Positions 1 through 7,495 of a stretch of DNA of 17,119 nt are shown one piece after another. The DNA comes from XYA12-FULL-58-9 sp001798605 (GTDB lineage: Bacteria; Myxococcota; XYA12-FULL-58-9): the NCBI GenBank assembly GCA_036736205.1, contig DAINMX010000133.1, positions 1-17,119 of the forward strand. Direction: 5' to 3'. The position numbers and the translations under genes are program-made. Every line of letters begins with the position of its first letter. Within the stretch, counting starts at the first letter, position 1. The notes beneath the pieces are model-generated. The model did no database searches, was not told the origin of the DNA, and saw only the letters and a program-made list of their open reading frames with translations.

Positions 1-537
1 CTGGATTGGATGTTGCCTGACATTCCGGGCATTGACCTGCTGCGTGAATGGCGAGAACAAGGCACTCGTGCGCCAGTCATCATGCTGACGGCTCGCGCTG
101 ATCTCGTCGACCGGGTTGTCGGTTTGGAGCTTGGCGCGAACGATTACGTCACAAAACCTTTCGAGCCCCGCGAGCTGTTGGCTCGTATTCGCGTGCAGCT
201 TCGTCAACAGCAGCAGATAGAGCCATCAGAATCAGTGCTTCGCTTCGGAGGGTTGGAACTCAATCGGGAGACCAGGGAGGTCAGATTCCGGGACGACCTC
301 CTGGATCTCTGTCGTCAGGAGTACACCCTGCTGCTCCTTTTCATGGAGAACCCCAATCGGGTGTTCTCCCGCGAGGAGATCCTCAACAAGGCTTGGGGAT
401 ACGATACTTTTCCGACGACACGGACGGTTGACACCCACGTTTTGCAGCTGCGCCAAAAGACAACTGCTGGGTTGATCGAGACCGTGCGAGGGATCGGCTA
501 TCGTCTTCGTGAGCCAGGAGATCTTGCCAAGAGTTGA
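1..537 (+). CDS. Response regulator, OmpR/PhoB family (5' end outside window)
   Basis: This is the C-terminal 178 residues of a two-component transcription regulator. The visible fragment opens with LDWMLPD, in which Asp2 is the expected phosphoacceptor. The conserved Thr (MLTARA, residue 30) and Lys (VTKPF, residue 52) of the receiver domain follow in the right order. A winged-helix DNA-binding domain of the PhoB type fills residues ~75-175, ending in the typical TVRGIGYRL hairpin. The frame is open back to base 1, so the start lies upstream. No histidine kinase follows; the next gene is a thioredoxin-like lipoprotein 87 bases downstream, so the partner kinase must be upstream or elsewhere. 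Family assignment is secure; the signal sensed cannot be told from here. Confidence 0.95.
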   Translation: MDWMLPDIPGIDLLREWREQGTRAPVIMLTARADLVDRVVGLELGANDYVTKPFEPRELLARIRVQLRQQQQIEPSESVLRFGGLELNRETREVRFRDDLLDLCRQEYTLLLLFMENPNRVFSREEILNKAWGYDTFPTTRTVDTHVLQLRQKTTAGLIETVRGIGYRLREPGDLAKS

Positions 538-624
538 CGCCCTGCTGACAACCGAAGCTTCCGATTCCGACATAGTGGTCTCCGAACTCAAGACGCGGGC
601 GCACCGCCCGCACAGGAGAAAGCT

Positions 625-1377
625 ATGAACCGTTGGACATCAACAATCCTGGCATCAATGTGGCTTGCTGGCGCATCGGCAATCGGATGTGCGGTGGAGT
701 CGCCAACCGGAGAGGATTCGAGCAACCTTGTTGCTCCACCAGAAAGTCAAACCAATGCCATAGCAGCAGAGCACGACTGCGGCTGTGCGAAACTCGATTG
801 CCAAGGCGGATGTGAGAACAAAGAGTGTCCCGACTCGCCGTCACCCGAGGAGGTCCGCGAAATCGAATCGATCCCAATCGAAGGCTCCCCCGTCAAAGGC
901 GGCGAGAACGCCAAGGTTACTATTGTGCTATCATCAGAGTTTGAGTGTCCGTACTCCGCTCGAATCAACTCGACCATTCGCAAAGTCATGGACGAGTATG
1001 GTGATGATGTGGCTTTGGTCTACAAGCACAGCCCTCTGCCGTTTCACAAGAACGCTATCGGTGCTGGGTTGGCTGCCGAGGCAGCACATCGACAAGGGAA
1101 GTTCTGGGAGATGTACGAGATTCTATTCGCTAACCAGCGCCAGCTCAGCAGAGAGAACTACCTCGCTTGGGCCGAGAAGCTGGGATTGGATGTCGACGCC
1201 TTTGGCGCTGACCTCGACTCTCCAGAGCTGCGGCGCAAGATTGAGCAGGATCAGGAGCTGGTGAAGTCGCTGGGTGGGCGTGGCGTACCGAACCTGTGGA
1301 TCAATGGCCGCCACATGGTGGGCGCACAGCCATTCGAGGTGATCAAGCGCGCCATTGACGAACAGCTGCGAGAGTAG
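625..1377 (+). CDS. DsbA-like thioredoxin-fold lipoprotein with CPYS active site
   Basis: A 250-residue exported thiol-disulfide protein. The N-terminus is a lipoprotein signal with a lipobox ending at Cys22 (GASAIGC), so it is probably anchored in an envelope membrane facing the periplasm. Residues 50-70 form a Cys-rich stretch (Cys52, 54, 59, 63, 68), followed by a DsbA/thioredoxin_4-type fold from ~residue 85. The active site reads FECPYS (Cys108, Ser111): the second Cys of the usual CxxC is Ser. The cis-Pro loop is present (GRGVPNLWING, Pro222), and an alpha-helical insertion lies between. Start chosen because AGGAGA lies just upstream of ATG 625. With one active-site Cys it cannot work as a simple dithiol oxidase; a monothiol reductase/isomerase or chaperone role is inferred. 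Fold call is firm, function is not. Confidence 0.9.
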   Translation: MNRWTSTILASMWLAGASAIGCAVESPTGEDSSNLVAPPESQTNAIAAEHDCGCAKLDCQGGCENKECPDSPSPEEVREIESIPIEGSPVKGGENAKVTIVLSSEFECPYSARINSTIRKVMDEYGDDVALVYKHSPLPFHKNAIGAGLAAEAAHRQGKFWEMYEILFANQRQLSRENYLAWAEKLGLDVDAFGADLDSPELRRKIEQDQELVKSLGGRGVPNLWINGRHMVGAQPFEVIKRAIDEQLRE

Positions 1378-1415
1378 AGGCACTGAGAATCGCTCCAGAT
1401 GAGCACGAGCGGGCA

Positions 1416-1464
1416 CCGTCCGATGAAGGTCGTGATTGCTGAGGCGCGCAGCTTCATCGGACGG
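1416..1464. repeat. Perfect 13-bp inverted repeat with 23-base loop
   Basis: The arms are ccgtccgatgaag (1416-1428) and its exact reverse complement (1452-1464). It lies 39 bases past the stop of the DsbA-like gene. There is no T-run after the right arm, so it is not a standard intrinsic terminator on the plus strand. It could be an mRNA 3'-end stabiliser, part of a small RNA, or a binding site. Confidence 0.7.
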
Positions 1465-1630
1465 GATTCGTTCTTGGCATCCGGGAACCGGGATGCGGGT
1501 TTCTGTGAAGCTGCCTTGCTGTATCTGGAGACGTCGTTCCTACCAACAACCACGCTGGTCACCCGCCCGTGCGCAATTTCGACTCAGAATCCGACGACAT
1601 CTTTGGCACGGTCGGGGGCGGGTCAACATC

Positions 1631-1657
1631 GCCGCATTTCCCTGGCGGCTTTTTTTT
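1631..1657 (+). terminator. Intrinsic terminator
   Basis: A gccgc/gcggc stem (1631-1635 and 1645-1649) with a 9-base loop is followed directly by eight T (1650-1657). It would end transcripts from the DsbA-like gene or from an RNA encoded in 1378-1630, and insulates the next gene. Confidence 0.8.
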
Positions 1658-1685
1658 GCAAATCGTCTCCACAACATTGTGTAAT
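1656..1685 (+). promoter_or_regulatory. Candidate sigma-70 promoter for the 612-residue protein
   Basis: A -35 like ttgcaa (1656-1661, 4 of 6 to consensus) and a -10 like tgtaat (1680-1685, 5 of 6) are 18 bases apart, directly after the terminator. The predicted transcript start near 1692 gives a leader of about 44 bases. The position supports it; it is a sequence match only. Confidence 0.45.
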
Positions 1686-1735
1686 TCCTGCCGATCTCTA
1701 AAATGAGGGGATGCCGGGAGCGTGTGGAGCTTCAA

Positions 1736-3574
1736 ATGAACAGGGTTGTTGATGGACATGCAACGAGTGAGTCGCTTCAGGGTGAGCGCATCCGAGTTGT
1801 TGCCAAACATCCCGAGCTCGCGCCGTTCGAAGGCCTTATGGAAAAACTCGCGCATGACCCACCGCCGTCGCCGGGTCGCAGTGTTCGTGGGGATTACCAG
1901 GGCTACATCGAGCTCACCGGCACCAGCGAGTATGGCGATCTCATGCAGCTGCTTTGGAAGGCGACCCGTGGGGGACAAGGCGATAGCTTGGAGGCCAAAC
2001 TACTTCTCGAGACCGCCGCTGCGAGCATGGACATCAAGGTCGCCGATTTGACGCACGATCTCAAGAACGCGCCGGTGAGCAGAGTGCGAGATTTCCCGAT
2101 CCCGACAATCATGGCCGAGTTGGTGGGCAAAGAGCCGGTCAACAAACCCAAATGGTGGCCACATGTCGCCGAATTTGGGGACAGGCTCGATATCGTAACC
2201 GACACCTACGGCAAGTTGTTGAACAAGATTGCCCCCAAGAAGTTGGGCAAATCACCGACGGGGAAGTTTTTGCGCAAGGTCGGCGAGAACATCCGCACTT
2301 GGAGTGACGAGAAGTCTTCGGAGACTTGCAAACGTTTGCGCCTCGTCCACGAGAGCGTCAAGGCCTCTGGCCTCAAACCACGAGACCTCAAAGAGCTCAA
2401 TGACGTGCAGCGCAAGCTCGTTTTTGCGGCCACCCAGGAGATCGAAGGGGTGACGCTCGATGCCGAGCAGTTCATCATTGATGTCCGCGGTGGTGCCCAA
2501 CCTTGGCACCAGGCCCTCAAAGATTGGACAGTCGAGCGTTGCATGGGGGTGGGGGAGACGGCGGCAGCTTTCGGCGAATTCTTCGAGTTGCTCCAGGATC
2601 CGACGGCTTGGGATAGGGCTCGGATCGCGGTCGGCTCGAGTCCGGGAATAACCGGTGGCGGCGTCCTCGTCCGCTACTTCGCCGGTCCAGAGGTTCAGAT
2701 TTACTTTCCCAACCGCGAAGAGCTCAAACGCGGCATTAAACCAAAAGTTGTGTCGATGGCGGTGGTAGCTGGCGCACTTGGCCCTGTGGGTTTCGTCAAA
2801 GGTACCTCCAGTCGCGGCAACATCGCCGCCGTCAATCTTGGTTTTCTCGTCGCGAGTCACACAGATTTTTCTGACGAGGCTGGTGTCACCTTGCTCGGCA
2901 TCGCAGGTGCGACAATCGGCATCGATCAGGCGTTTGGCCCGAATATATGGCTCAACGTCAATATTCCGCTCTTTGGTTTCGCCTGCATCTCGGGCAACTT
3001 GCGTATCTGCCACCCGGCGTTGGCACCCTTGGCTGGTGGGGCGAAGGGGGTTGCCGAGAAGGGCATGAAGGCCGGTGACGCCATCACGAGCGCCTTGATC
3101 GATGGTGGCCGTGCACTCACCGGCCGACCTGACGAAAAAGGAATTGTGGACGGCTGGCCATCCGATCCTCGCTGGCAGGGGTACGGCAAAGAGGTGGATC
3201 AAGGGCGTGCAATGCAGACGAGAGCTGCCAATCTCATGGCTGCCTTTGTCGCGGTCGAGCCGGAGCAGTATACGGCCGGTTTGAGTGAGAAGGCCATCAA
3301 GATGTTGGGTGACGACGCCAGCGATTCGGTCAAGACTCACTCGACCATTATGGGGTTTCTGAAAGAAACCCATGAGAGACTTTCCGCCAACATCGCAGCC
3401 ATGGAGGCGTTGGCGGACAAGAAGTTGAATAGGAAACCGATCAAGCTGCGCGAAGCTCGGGCGCTTCTCATGGAGATCAAGCGCGATCGATTGGCCCTCG
3501 ATTGGGTCGACAAGGGTTTGTTGGCCAAGCTCGCCAGTGACATTTCCCAAACAGGTGCTTCGGCCGCTCCCTAA
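1736..3574 (+). CDS. Large protein of unknown function
   Basis: A 612-residue protein I do not recognise. The start is set at ATG 1736 because GGAG lies six bases before it; the in-frame ATG at 1703 lacks any ribosome binding site. No signal peptide is visible. The N-terminal ~280 residues are mostly polar and helix-like. Roughly residues 295-440 are rich in Gly, Val and aromatic residues with alternating hydrophobic stretches (for example around SMAVVAGALGPVGF and GVTLLGIAGATIGI), which could be beta-rich or membrane-associated. The C-terminal ~120 residues return to charged helices. It stands alone, with its own promoter candidate and a terminator upstream, and converges on glnA with 15 bases between stops. 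Codon use looks like that of its neighbours, so it is a real gene. No function is proposed. Confidence 0.85.
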   Translation: MNRVVDGHATSESLQGERIRVVAKHPELAPFEGLMEKLAHDPPPSPGRSVRGDYQGYIELTGTSEYGDLMQLLWKATRGGQGDSLEAKLLLETAAASMDIKVADLTHDLKNAPVSRVRDFPIPTIMAELVGKEPVNKPKWWPHVAEFGDRLDIVTDTYGKLLNKIAPKKLGKSPTGKFLRKVGENIRTWSDEKSSETCKRLRLVHESVKASGLKPRDLKELNDVQRKLVFAATQEIEGVTLDAEQFIIDVRGGAQPWHQALKDWTVERCMGVGETAAAFGEFFELLQDPTAWDRARIAVGSSPGITGGGVLVRYFAGPEVQIYFPNREELKRGIKPKVVSMAVVAGALGPVGFVKGTSSRGNIAAVNLGFLVASHTDFSDEAGVTLLGIAGATIGIDQAFGPNIWLNVNIPLFGFACISGNLRICHPALAPLAGGAKGVAEKGMKAGDAITSALIDGGRALTGRPDEKGIVDGWPSDPRWQGYGKEVDQGRAMQTRAANLMAAFVAVEPEQYTAGLSEKAIKMLGDDASDSVKTHSTIMGFLKETHERLSANIAAMEALADKKLNRKPIKLREARALLMEIKRDRLALDWVDKGLLAKLASDISQTGASAAP

Positions 3575-3589
3575 TCCGACTGTTTCCCC

Positions 3590-5017
3590 TCACAGATCGA
3601 AGTAGAGCTCGAACTCGTAGGGGTGCGGATGTCTGTCAAGCTCGTCGAGCTCCTGCATCTTGAGATTGACCCAGGTGTCGATGACCTCGTTGGGGAAGAC
3701 GTCATTGTCGGTCAAGAACTCGCGATCATCGCCGAGAGCGCACAACGACTCTTCCAACGATGTTGGCGCTGATTTGATCTTCCCGCGTTCCTCATCGCTG
3801 AGCTCATAGTTGTTGACGTCGAAGGGGCCAAAGCCCTCGGGAGTTGGGTGAATCTTGTTCTTGATGCCGTCGAGTCCGGCTAGGAGCTGGGCGGCGATGA
3901 TGAGATAGGGGTTCGCCGTAGCGTCGGGAAGGCGATACTCGACCCGCTCCCCCTCGGGGCTTTCATCGTATGCAGGGATGCGCACGGCCGAGCTTCGGTT
4001 CGACTCGGAGAAGAAAAGATTCATGGGTGCGGCAAGGCCGACACCGAAACGGCGGTAGGAGTTGGAGCTGGCGCAGCCGAGACCCATGAGGGCAGGCGTG
4101 TGTCGGCAAAGGCCGCCGATATAGTGGTGCCCCATTTCGTTGAGGTGAGCGTAGCCGTCTTTGCTGTAAAAAAGCGATTTGCCGTCCTTCATCAGGTACT
4201 GATGGAAATGCATGCCGTTGCCCGGCGCGCCCACCATGGGCTTCGGCATAAAGGTCGCGGTCATCCCCTGCTCGCGGGCGGTGTTTGCGATCATGTACTT
4301 CATGACCATTACCGAATCCGCAGCCTTCAGCAGTGAGGCAAAACGTGGCTCGATCTCGCACTGGCCAGCGCCGCCGAGCTCGTGGTGTTGGTATTTGACC
4401 TCGTAACCGGCATCTTCGATGCGATGCACCATCTCGGCGCGCAGGTCGCCATGGCGATCACGGGGCATGTCGATCTGTCCTTGTCCCGCGTCGGGGAGGC
4501 GGCTGCGAATCGACGGGTAGCCGGGGTCGCCGTGATTCCATGAGCCGGTCTCACTGAAAAGCTCGTAATATGCGGAGTTGACTGTACTGCCATAGCGGGC
4601 ACCGTCGAGGATGTAGAACTCCATTTCGGGCAGCCACATCGAGATGCCGTCGATGCCAGCTTTCTTGATTTGCTCCTCGGCGTGGCGAGCGATGTTGCGA
4701 GGGTTGCGCTCGTACGGTTTGCCATTCGGGTAGAAGAAATCGCAGATGACGCTGAGGGTCTTGTGCTTGGTGAACGGATCGAGAAACGCTGTGGTGACGT
4801 CGGGACGGGCGACCATGTCACCCTGGTGCACCTGGCGGTAGCCTGGGTAGGGTGACAAGCTAATGCCGTTGCCTTCGGTGAGGATCTTGGCGTTTATGCC
4901 CCTGGCTGACAGGGTGATGTGTCGCCATCTGCCCATCATGTCGGTGCACTTGAAATCGATCTGCTCGATGTTCTCGTCGCTGATGTAGCGCACCATCTCT
5001 TCAACGTTCTTGAACAC
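3590..5017 (-). CDS. glnA: Glutamine synthetase, type I
   Basis: A cytoplasmic 475-residue enzyme making glutamine from glutamate, ammonia and ATP; GSI subunits are usually ~470 residues and form dodecamers. Visible GS motifs in order: PEMEFYILDG (metal ligands Glu131, Glu133), HHELGGAGQCEIEPRF (211-226), the NGMHFHQ loop (268-273), NRSSAVRIP (340-348) and YRLPDATANPYL (361-372). DVNNYELSDEE aligns with the adenylylation loop of GSI-beta enzymes, placing Tyr404 at the modified position, so control by GlnE-type adenylylation is possible; this is inference. The start is GTG 5017, behind a strong AGGAGGG site (5022-5028). The LolC-like gene ends 57 bases upstream in the same direction, so the two may be cotranscribed. 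No sigma-54 promoter is visible in that gap. Confidence 0.97.
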   Translation of the reverse strand: MFKNVEEMVRYISDENIEQIDFKCTDMMGRWRHITLSARGINAKILTEGNGISLSPYPGYRQVHQGDMVARPDVTTAFLDPFTKHKTLSVICDFFYPNGKPYERNPRNIARHAEEQIKKAGIDGISMWLPEMEFYILDGARYGSTVNSAYYELFSETGSWNHGDPGYPSIRSRLPDAGQGQIDMPRDRHGDLRAEMVHRIEDAGYEVKYQHHELGGAGQCEIEPRFASLLKAADSVMVMKYMIANTAREQGMTATFMPKPMVGAPGNGMHFHQYLMKDGKSLFYSKDGYAHLNEMGHHYIGGLCRHTPALMGLGCASSNSYRRFGVGLAAPMNLFFSESNRSSAVRIPAYDESPEGERVEYRLPDATANPYLIIAAQLLAGLDGIKNKIHPTPEGFGPFDVNNYELSDEERGKIKSAPTSLEESLCALGDDREFLTDNDVFPNEVIDTWVNLKMQELDELDRHPHPYEFELYFDL

Positions 5018-5042
5018 AACACCCTCCTACAGAGTTTCTACG

Positions 5043-5069
5043 GTCACGGACAAACGTGTTGTTCGTGAC
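5043..5069. repeat. Imperfect dyad upstream of glnA
   Basis: Six-base arms gtcacg (5043-5048) and cgtgac (5064-5069) flank a second paired block of about four bases after one mismatch, giving an 11-position imperfect dyad in the 57-base gap between the LolC-like stop and the glnA ribosome binding site. It may be an operator or an mRNA hairpin. It lacks a T-run, so it is not a classical terminator. Confidence 0.4.
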
Positions 5070-5074
5070 TTGGA

Positions 5075-7378
5075 TTATTCGTAGCGCATCGCATCGACGG
5101 GTCGTTGTCGGGCGGCCTTGAGTGCCGGAAACAACGTCGCCAGGTGCGAGACAACCATGGCCGCCGCCGCCGTCAAACCGACGTCAAACGGTTGTACTTG
5201 AACCTGCAATGACTCGACCATGTACACATCTGCGGCGATGGCAATTTGCCAACCCGACAGCACCGTGCACACCGCGAGCCCCACAATCAATCCGAGGACC
5301 GTGCCAGCACCACCGACGATCCACCCCTCGAGCACGAACACCTTCATGATGCTGCCATCGCGTGCGCCCATGGATTTGATGACGGCGATTTCCCGCGCCT
5401 TTTCGATGACCGCCAGAAACAGCGTGGAGGCGATGTTGAAAGACGCGACGACGATGATGAACGCGAGCACCAAGAACATCATGATCTTCTGCAGTTTGAG
5501 CGCGGTAAATATGCCGATGTTGAGTTCCCGCCAATCGAGGGTGCGGTAGGGGTAGCGGCCGACGGCCTGCAACACCCGATCAGCGATGATCTCCACCCGT
5601 CCGGGATCGGTGACTCGGAACTCGACACCGTTCACCGCGCCCTTGAGCCCCATCAATTGCTGCGAAGCGCCGAGCTCCAGGTACATCAGGCGAACGTCGA
5701 AATCGTGCATTCCAGAGCGGAAAGCGCCAGCGATGCGAAACTCCATGCGGTGGGGAGCGTTGCCGCGAGCGCCGGCAATGCCGATGGGTGTGGTCAGGGT
5801 GATGAACGAGCCTACAGGTTGCTCCAGTTTCTTAAACAGCGCCGAGCCAAGAATGACCGATGGCACGCCATCGCGCTCGGCCAAGAGTTCCGGGAGGTGG
5901 ACACCGTCATCATCGTATTTCTGACAAATGCCCTCGAGGGTGATCGTGTGACAGACATTCTTATCGATCCCGGTGACGGTTCCAGCTGCAGCCGGATCGA
6001 CCCCTTTGATCAGGACACCCACTCCGCGATCGGCGGTGGCGAGCATGGCTTCGTTGAAAGTGAACGGTGTCGCAGCCAGGACCTCCGGATCTTCGAGGGC
6101 TTCTTTGGCGATGTCCTGGTGCTCGGTGAAGTCCACGCCGTACTTCTGGACGACAAAGTGGGCATTGGTGGATAGGATCTTGGTCTGGATGTCGTCTTGG
6201 TACCCGCTCATCACTGCGGTGACCGCGATGAGCGCCGCGACTCCGAGAGAGATGCCCAAGATGGCGACGACCGCCGTGATGGAGATCAGCCCTTGGCGCT
6301 GTGACAGCAGATGTCGCGTGCCGATCAAGCGCTCGAAGGAAAAGCGAGCATCCAACTTGCCGTCTTCACCAAAGAAGAGGACGGCGAGAGAACCCATGAA
6401 GACGGCGAGAAGAAAACTGGCAAAGAGGCCGAGGAGGACCGATGAAATCCACATAGGCCCGAAGAATTTGATGCCCAGTGGCGTCGGCAGCAAAAACTGA
6501 AAATTGGCGTCGGTGTCCGTGGGGCCGAAGCTGATAATGTGGTGCCAGCCTTTGGCGAGGTGCACGATGATGATGGCGGCCAAGATCAGGGTCGCCAGGT
6601 AGCTCTCCCAATAACCGAGCTTGCGGCCGACCTTGCCGATGACAAATCCGGCGACCATCCAGGTGGCAATACTGCCGGTCCAGATGAGCTGGTCGCGCCA
6701 CAGGTAGACCTTCTCCGGAGCGAGGTAGATGGGTGCTGCCACCGCCGCCATACCCAGCAGCATCACCGCAAGGCCCGCAAAGAAGGCGCCCCAGCGGAAC
6801 TCCTTTTTGCCCATGGATTTGATCAAGCCGACGATGATTGCGTGGAACAGCAGGACGACGAAAATACCGACCTGGGTCTCTATCCACCAGATGAGACCGT
6901 GGTCGAAGTACTTGGTTGCCAACCAGCCGGCGATGGTTGCGAAGCCGACGCCCATGAGAATGAGAAAGGTGAGCTCACCCAAGAGCTCCTCGGGCAGGTC
7001 ACTCTTTAAGAGGCGGTATGCCGCCGACATGCCGACGACGAGGGCGGCGGCGAGGAACGATTCCCAGAAGCAGATTCGTTTCTTGCGAACACCGGCAATG
7101 GCACCGCCGGCGGCCATGAGGGCGGCCATGCCGCCCCACAAGAAGATCTCTCGAAGTCCGCGAATCGGTGAGCCTTCGACCGCGGCGATGAGCGATGGAC
7201 TCCCGAGCGCACCCAACACGACGATGCCAGCGATGATCGCAAATTCCATCACGGCGAAGCGCTTGCGCACGACGGAAAGGGTCGAGCCGACAACCGCGAG
7301 GGCCGCGAGATAGGGCAGAGCGGGACCGGCCCAGATCAAGAGTTGGGCGGCGGTATCTGTGGACGCCTCAGTGGGCAT
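5075..7378 (-). CDS. LolC/E-type ABC permease with N-terminal repeated membrane domain
   Basis: A 767-residue inner-membrane protein. Residues ~347-767 match the LolC/LolE (MacB/FtsX-like) permease: a first membrane helix after RHLLSQRQG, with VMSGYQDDIQ, a periplasmic domain (~400-620), then three helices and an end typical of the family (ALKAARQRPVDAMRYE). In Lol systems such permeases work with the ATPase LolD to release lipoproteins to LolA; no LolD is in the window. Normal LolC/E is ~400-415 residues, so the first ~345 are extra. They hold about eight to ten hydrophobic segments in repeated hairpin units, each with a basic turn and a conserved acidic residue (Glu45, 106, 167, 258), mostly after Trp. 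ATG 7378 has no clear ribosome binding site, and the frame stays open for 17 bases into the gap, so the true start may be further upstream. Confidence 0.9.
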   Translation of the reverse strand: MPTEASTDTAAQLLIWAGPALPYLAALAVVGSTLSVVRKRFAVMEFAIIAGIVVLGALGSPSLIAAVEGSPIRGLREIFLWGGMAALMAAGGAIAGVRKKRICFWESFLAAALVVGMSAAYRLLKSDLPEELLGELTFLILMGVGFATIAGWLATKYFDHGLIWWIETQVGIFVVLLFHAIIVGLIKSMGKKEFRWGAFFAGLAVMLLGMAAVAAPIYLAPEKVYLWRDQLIWTGSIATWMVAGFVIGKVGRKLGYWESYLATLILAAIIIVHLAKGWHHIISFGPTDTDANFQFLLPTPLGIKFFGPMWISSVLLGLFASFLLAVFMGSLAVLFFGEDGKLDARFSFERLIGTRHLLSQRQGLISITAVVAILGISLGVAALIAVTAVMSGYQDDIQTKILSTNAHFVVQKYGVDFTEHQDIAKEALEDPEVLAATPFTFNEAMLATADRGVGVLIKGVDPAAAGTVTGIDKNVCHTITLEGICQKYDDDGVHLPELLAERDGVPSVILGSALFKKLEQPVGSFITLTTPIGIAGARGNAPHRMEFRIAGAFRSGMHDFDVRLMYLELGASQQLMGLKGAVNGVEFRVTDPGRVEIIADRVLQAVGRYPYRTLDWRELNIGIFTALKLQKIMMFLVLAFIIVVASFNIASTLFLAVIEKAREIAVIKSMGARDGSIMKVFVLEGWIVGGAGTVLGLIVGLAVCTVLSGWQIAIAADVYMVESLQVQVQPFDVGLTAAAAMVVSHLATLFPALKAARQRPVDAMRYE

Positions 7379-7395
7379 TTGCGGTTGGCACCAAG

Positions 7396-7495
7396 NNNNN
7401 NNNNNNNNNNNNNNNNNNNNNNNNNNNNNNNNNNNNNNNNNNNNNNNNNNNNNNNNNNNNNNNNNNNNNNNNNNNNNNNNNNNNNNNNNNNNNNN
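7396..7495. other. Assembly gap of 100 N
   Basis: Exactly 100 N, the usual placeholder for a gap of unknown size. The thiolase is cut here after 291 residues, while thiolases of this class are about 390, so roughly 300 bases of coding sequence should be missing. The true gap is therefore probably larger than 100 bases. The possible 5' extension of the LolC-like gene also falls here. Confidence 0.95.

Larger units (their letters stand above)
1378..1735. other. Gene-free stretch with hairpins, terminator and promoter
   Basis: No convincing gene lies in these 358 bases. The plus-strand frame opening at 1399 runs through the terminator at 1631-1657 and has no recognisable protein or ribosome binding site. 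The stretch holds a perfect 13-bp inverted repeat, a second weaker hairpin (1477-1496, 6-bp outer arms gcatcc/ggatgc with an inner G-G mismatch), an intrinsic terminator, and a promoter candidate for the next gene. The spacing would allow a small RNA or a long structured 3' UTR of the DsbA-like gene, but nothing identifies a known RNA family. Confidence 0.6.

Noticed and set aside
1600..1620. tggcac followed by a G-rich stretch, resembling a sigma-54 promoter
   Set aside because: The -12 element (ttgc) is missing at the required spacing and the site lies just before a terminator.
1399..1701. Plus-strand open frame of 100 codons
   Set aside because: It reads through the terminator at 1631-1657, overlaps the promoter of the next gene, has no ribosome binding site and no recognisable protein pattern.
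2252..3550. Long minus-strand open frame (432 codons) opposite the unknown 612-residue gene
   Set aside because: It is a mirror of a coding strand with normal codon use; its translation is rich in Arg/His/Cys without domain pattern, and it lacks a start signal.
5246..6175. Long plus-strand open frame opposite the LolC-like gene
   Set aside because: The LolC-like protein has clear family motifs on the other strand; this one is a composition shadow rich in Asp/His.
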